Shown one piece after another: positions 63,493-64,000 of a DNA stretch of 64,000 nt (its first letter is position 1; the number at the start of each line of letters is the position of its first letter). The stretch spans positions 23,837,809 through 23,901,808 of the forward strand of contig NC_135563.1 in the NCBI RefSeq assembly GCF_964340395.1, given 5' to 3'. Made by a program: the position numbers and the translations under genes. This DNA comes from Glandiceps talaboti. Lineage: Eukaryota; Hemichordata; Enteropneusta; Spengelidae. The notes beneath the pieces were generated by a model that saw nothing but the letters and a program-made list of their open reading frames with translations, did no database searches and was not told the DNA's origin.

Positions 63493-63655
63493 CAGACACA
63501 GACACAGACACAGACATAGACACAGACACAGACACAGACACAGACACAGACACAGACATAGACATAGACACAGACACAGACGCAGACACAGACACAGACG
63601 CAGACACAGACACCATGCCTATAGCACTATTGCAATATTGTGCTAAAAATGATAT
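62914..63655 (+). mobile_element. Dispersed repeat with internal microsatellite (copy 5)
   Basis: Two imperfect units with GGCATGGTCTTGTTGCTAAG and GCCTACCCATCC open the copy. Next come CAATTTCCAAACTAGACACT, AAGTAATGTCCCTACCAAA, a GACA array (63399-63490), a CACAGA array (to 63615), and the ending CCTATAGCACTATTGCAATA with TTGTGCTAAAAAT. The order is the same as at 12190-13115. Confidence 0.8.
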
Positions 63656-63950
63656 CCTGTTTTATTCTCTTTACAATTTTGCAATTTTAGTAAACATTTG
63701 GGTTGCATATATATATCTGATCAGAAATTTTATTACTGGTATTTTTTGACATACACATCCGTGTATGGTCTATACCTTGAAGACTTGTACTCTACAAATG
63801 ACATAGTCTGAGTGTGGTTAAAAAACTCAAAAATATGCTAAGTATCTCATCTATTCTCCAATAATGGTTTTCTGGTATTCAGCCTTCTGATTTCTATCCA
63901 TCAGTATTGACAACATTCAATGTCAAATAGTCATCTGACGAAAAACATAC
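63656..63950. other. Non-coding DNA, nothing recognised
   Basis: No exon or repeat recognised. Confidence 0.5.
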
Positions 63951-64000
63951 TGTCTCTGCTACTCTCAAGAGTATCTACGACCTCTTTGACACCATCTATA
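63951..64000 (-). CDS. Possible exon cut by the window edge
   Basis: The minus strand is open to the edge in one frame (IDGVKEVVDTLESSRD), ending at a good donor, GACA|GTATGT, in phase 1. Codon use looks coding, but the stretch is only 16 codons and I cannot name a family. It is on the PDE strand, so it could be an upstream PDE exon or another gene. It cannot join directly to the phase-0 exon at 36488. Confidence 0.25.

Noticed and set aside
42560-63646. Catalytic PDE domain or GAF-A N-terminal exons elsewhere in the window
   Set aside because: I looked for HD-motif, LCxPI and NIPDAY-type codings on the minus strand and found none that I could support.

Overview
This window looks like nuclear DNA of an animal, most likely a marine invertebrate. 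It is AT-rich and gene-poor, with GT-AG introns. It contains an interstitial TTAGGG array, tRNA-derived SINEs, MITEs, a Helitron-like terminus and about twenty tandem-repeat arrays. There are no bacterial-type operons, rRNA genes or intact tRNA genes. I cannot name the species. The mix of TTAGGG repeats, intron minisatellites and a Mutator-like/exonuclease gene would fit a lophotrochozoan, hemichordate or cephalochordate, but that is inference.

Two protein-coding loci are supported, both on the minus strand. (1) Three phase-0 exons at 36330-36488, 9158-9247 and 7316-7456 join into 130 continuous codons. They cover the end of GAF-A, the GAF linker and the start of GAF-B of a PDE5/PDE11-family cyclic-nucleotide phosphodiesterase. 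The rest of the gene, including the catalytic domain, was not found and probably lies outside the window. The first of the two introns is about 27.1 kb and holds most of the repeat arrays. (2) A four-exon gene at 52705-55691 encodes about 559 residues. It joins an N-terminal Mutator-like transposase region with a CxxC...CxxC zinc motif to a C-terminal DEDDh 3'-5' exonuclease with all five catalytic residues. The transposase DDE core expected between them is missing.

Layout: 1-7.3 kb is mostly unique AT-rich DNA with a 57-bp minisatellite. 7.3-36.5 kb is the PDE region with its long intron, which contains TTAGGG repeats, a 69-bp array, several MITEs and a 6.26-kb array of 32-36-bp units. 36.5-52.4 kb has a Helitron-like end, 58-, 23-, 52- and 24-bp arrays and a CpG-dense patch. 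52.4-56.2 kb is the Mutator/exonuclease gene, bracketed by two related 24-bp arrays. 56.2-64 kb has SINEs, a perfect 59-bp palindrome, a 62-bp array with two monomer types in a higher-order pattern, and the fullest copy of a dispersed repeat that also occurs four more times.

The long open frames in the tandem arrays, up to 2065 codons, come from stop-free repeat units and are not proteins. The observations most worth pursuing are the core-less transposase/exonuclease gene between sister satellites, the splice-donor-like motif repeated some 175 times on the PDE sense strand, the ordered 62-bp array, and a dispersed element that repeatedly sits next to or contains new tandem arrays.
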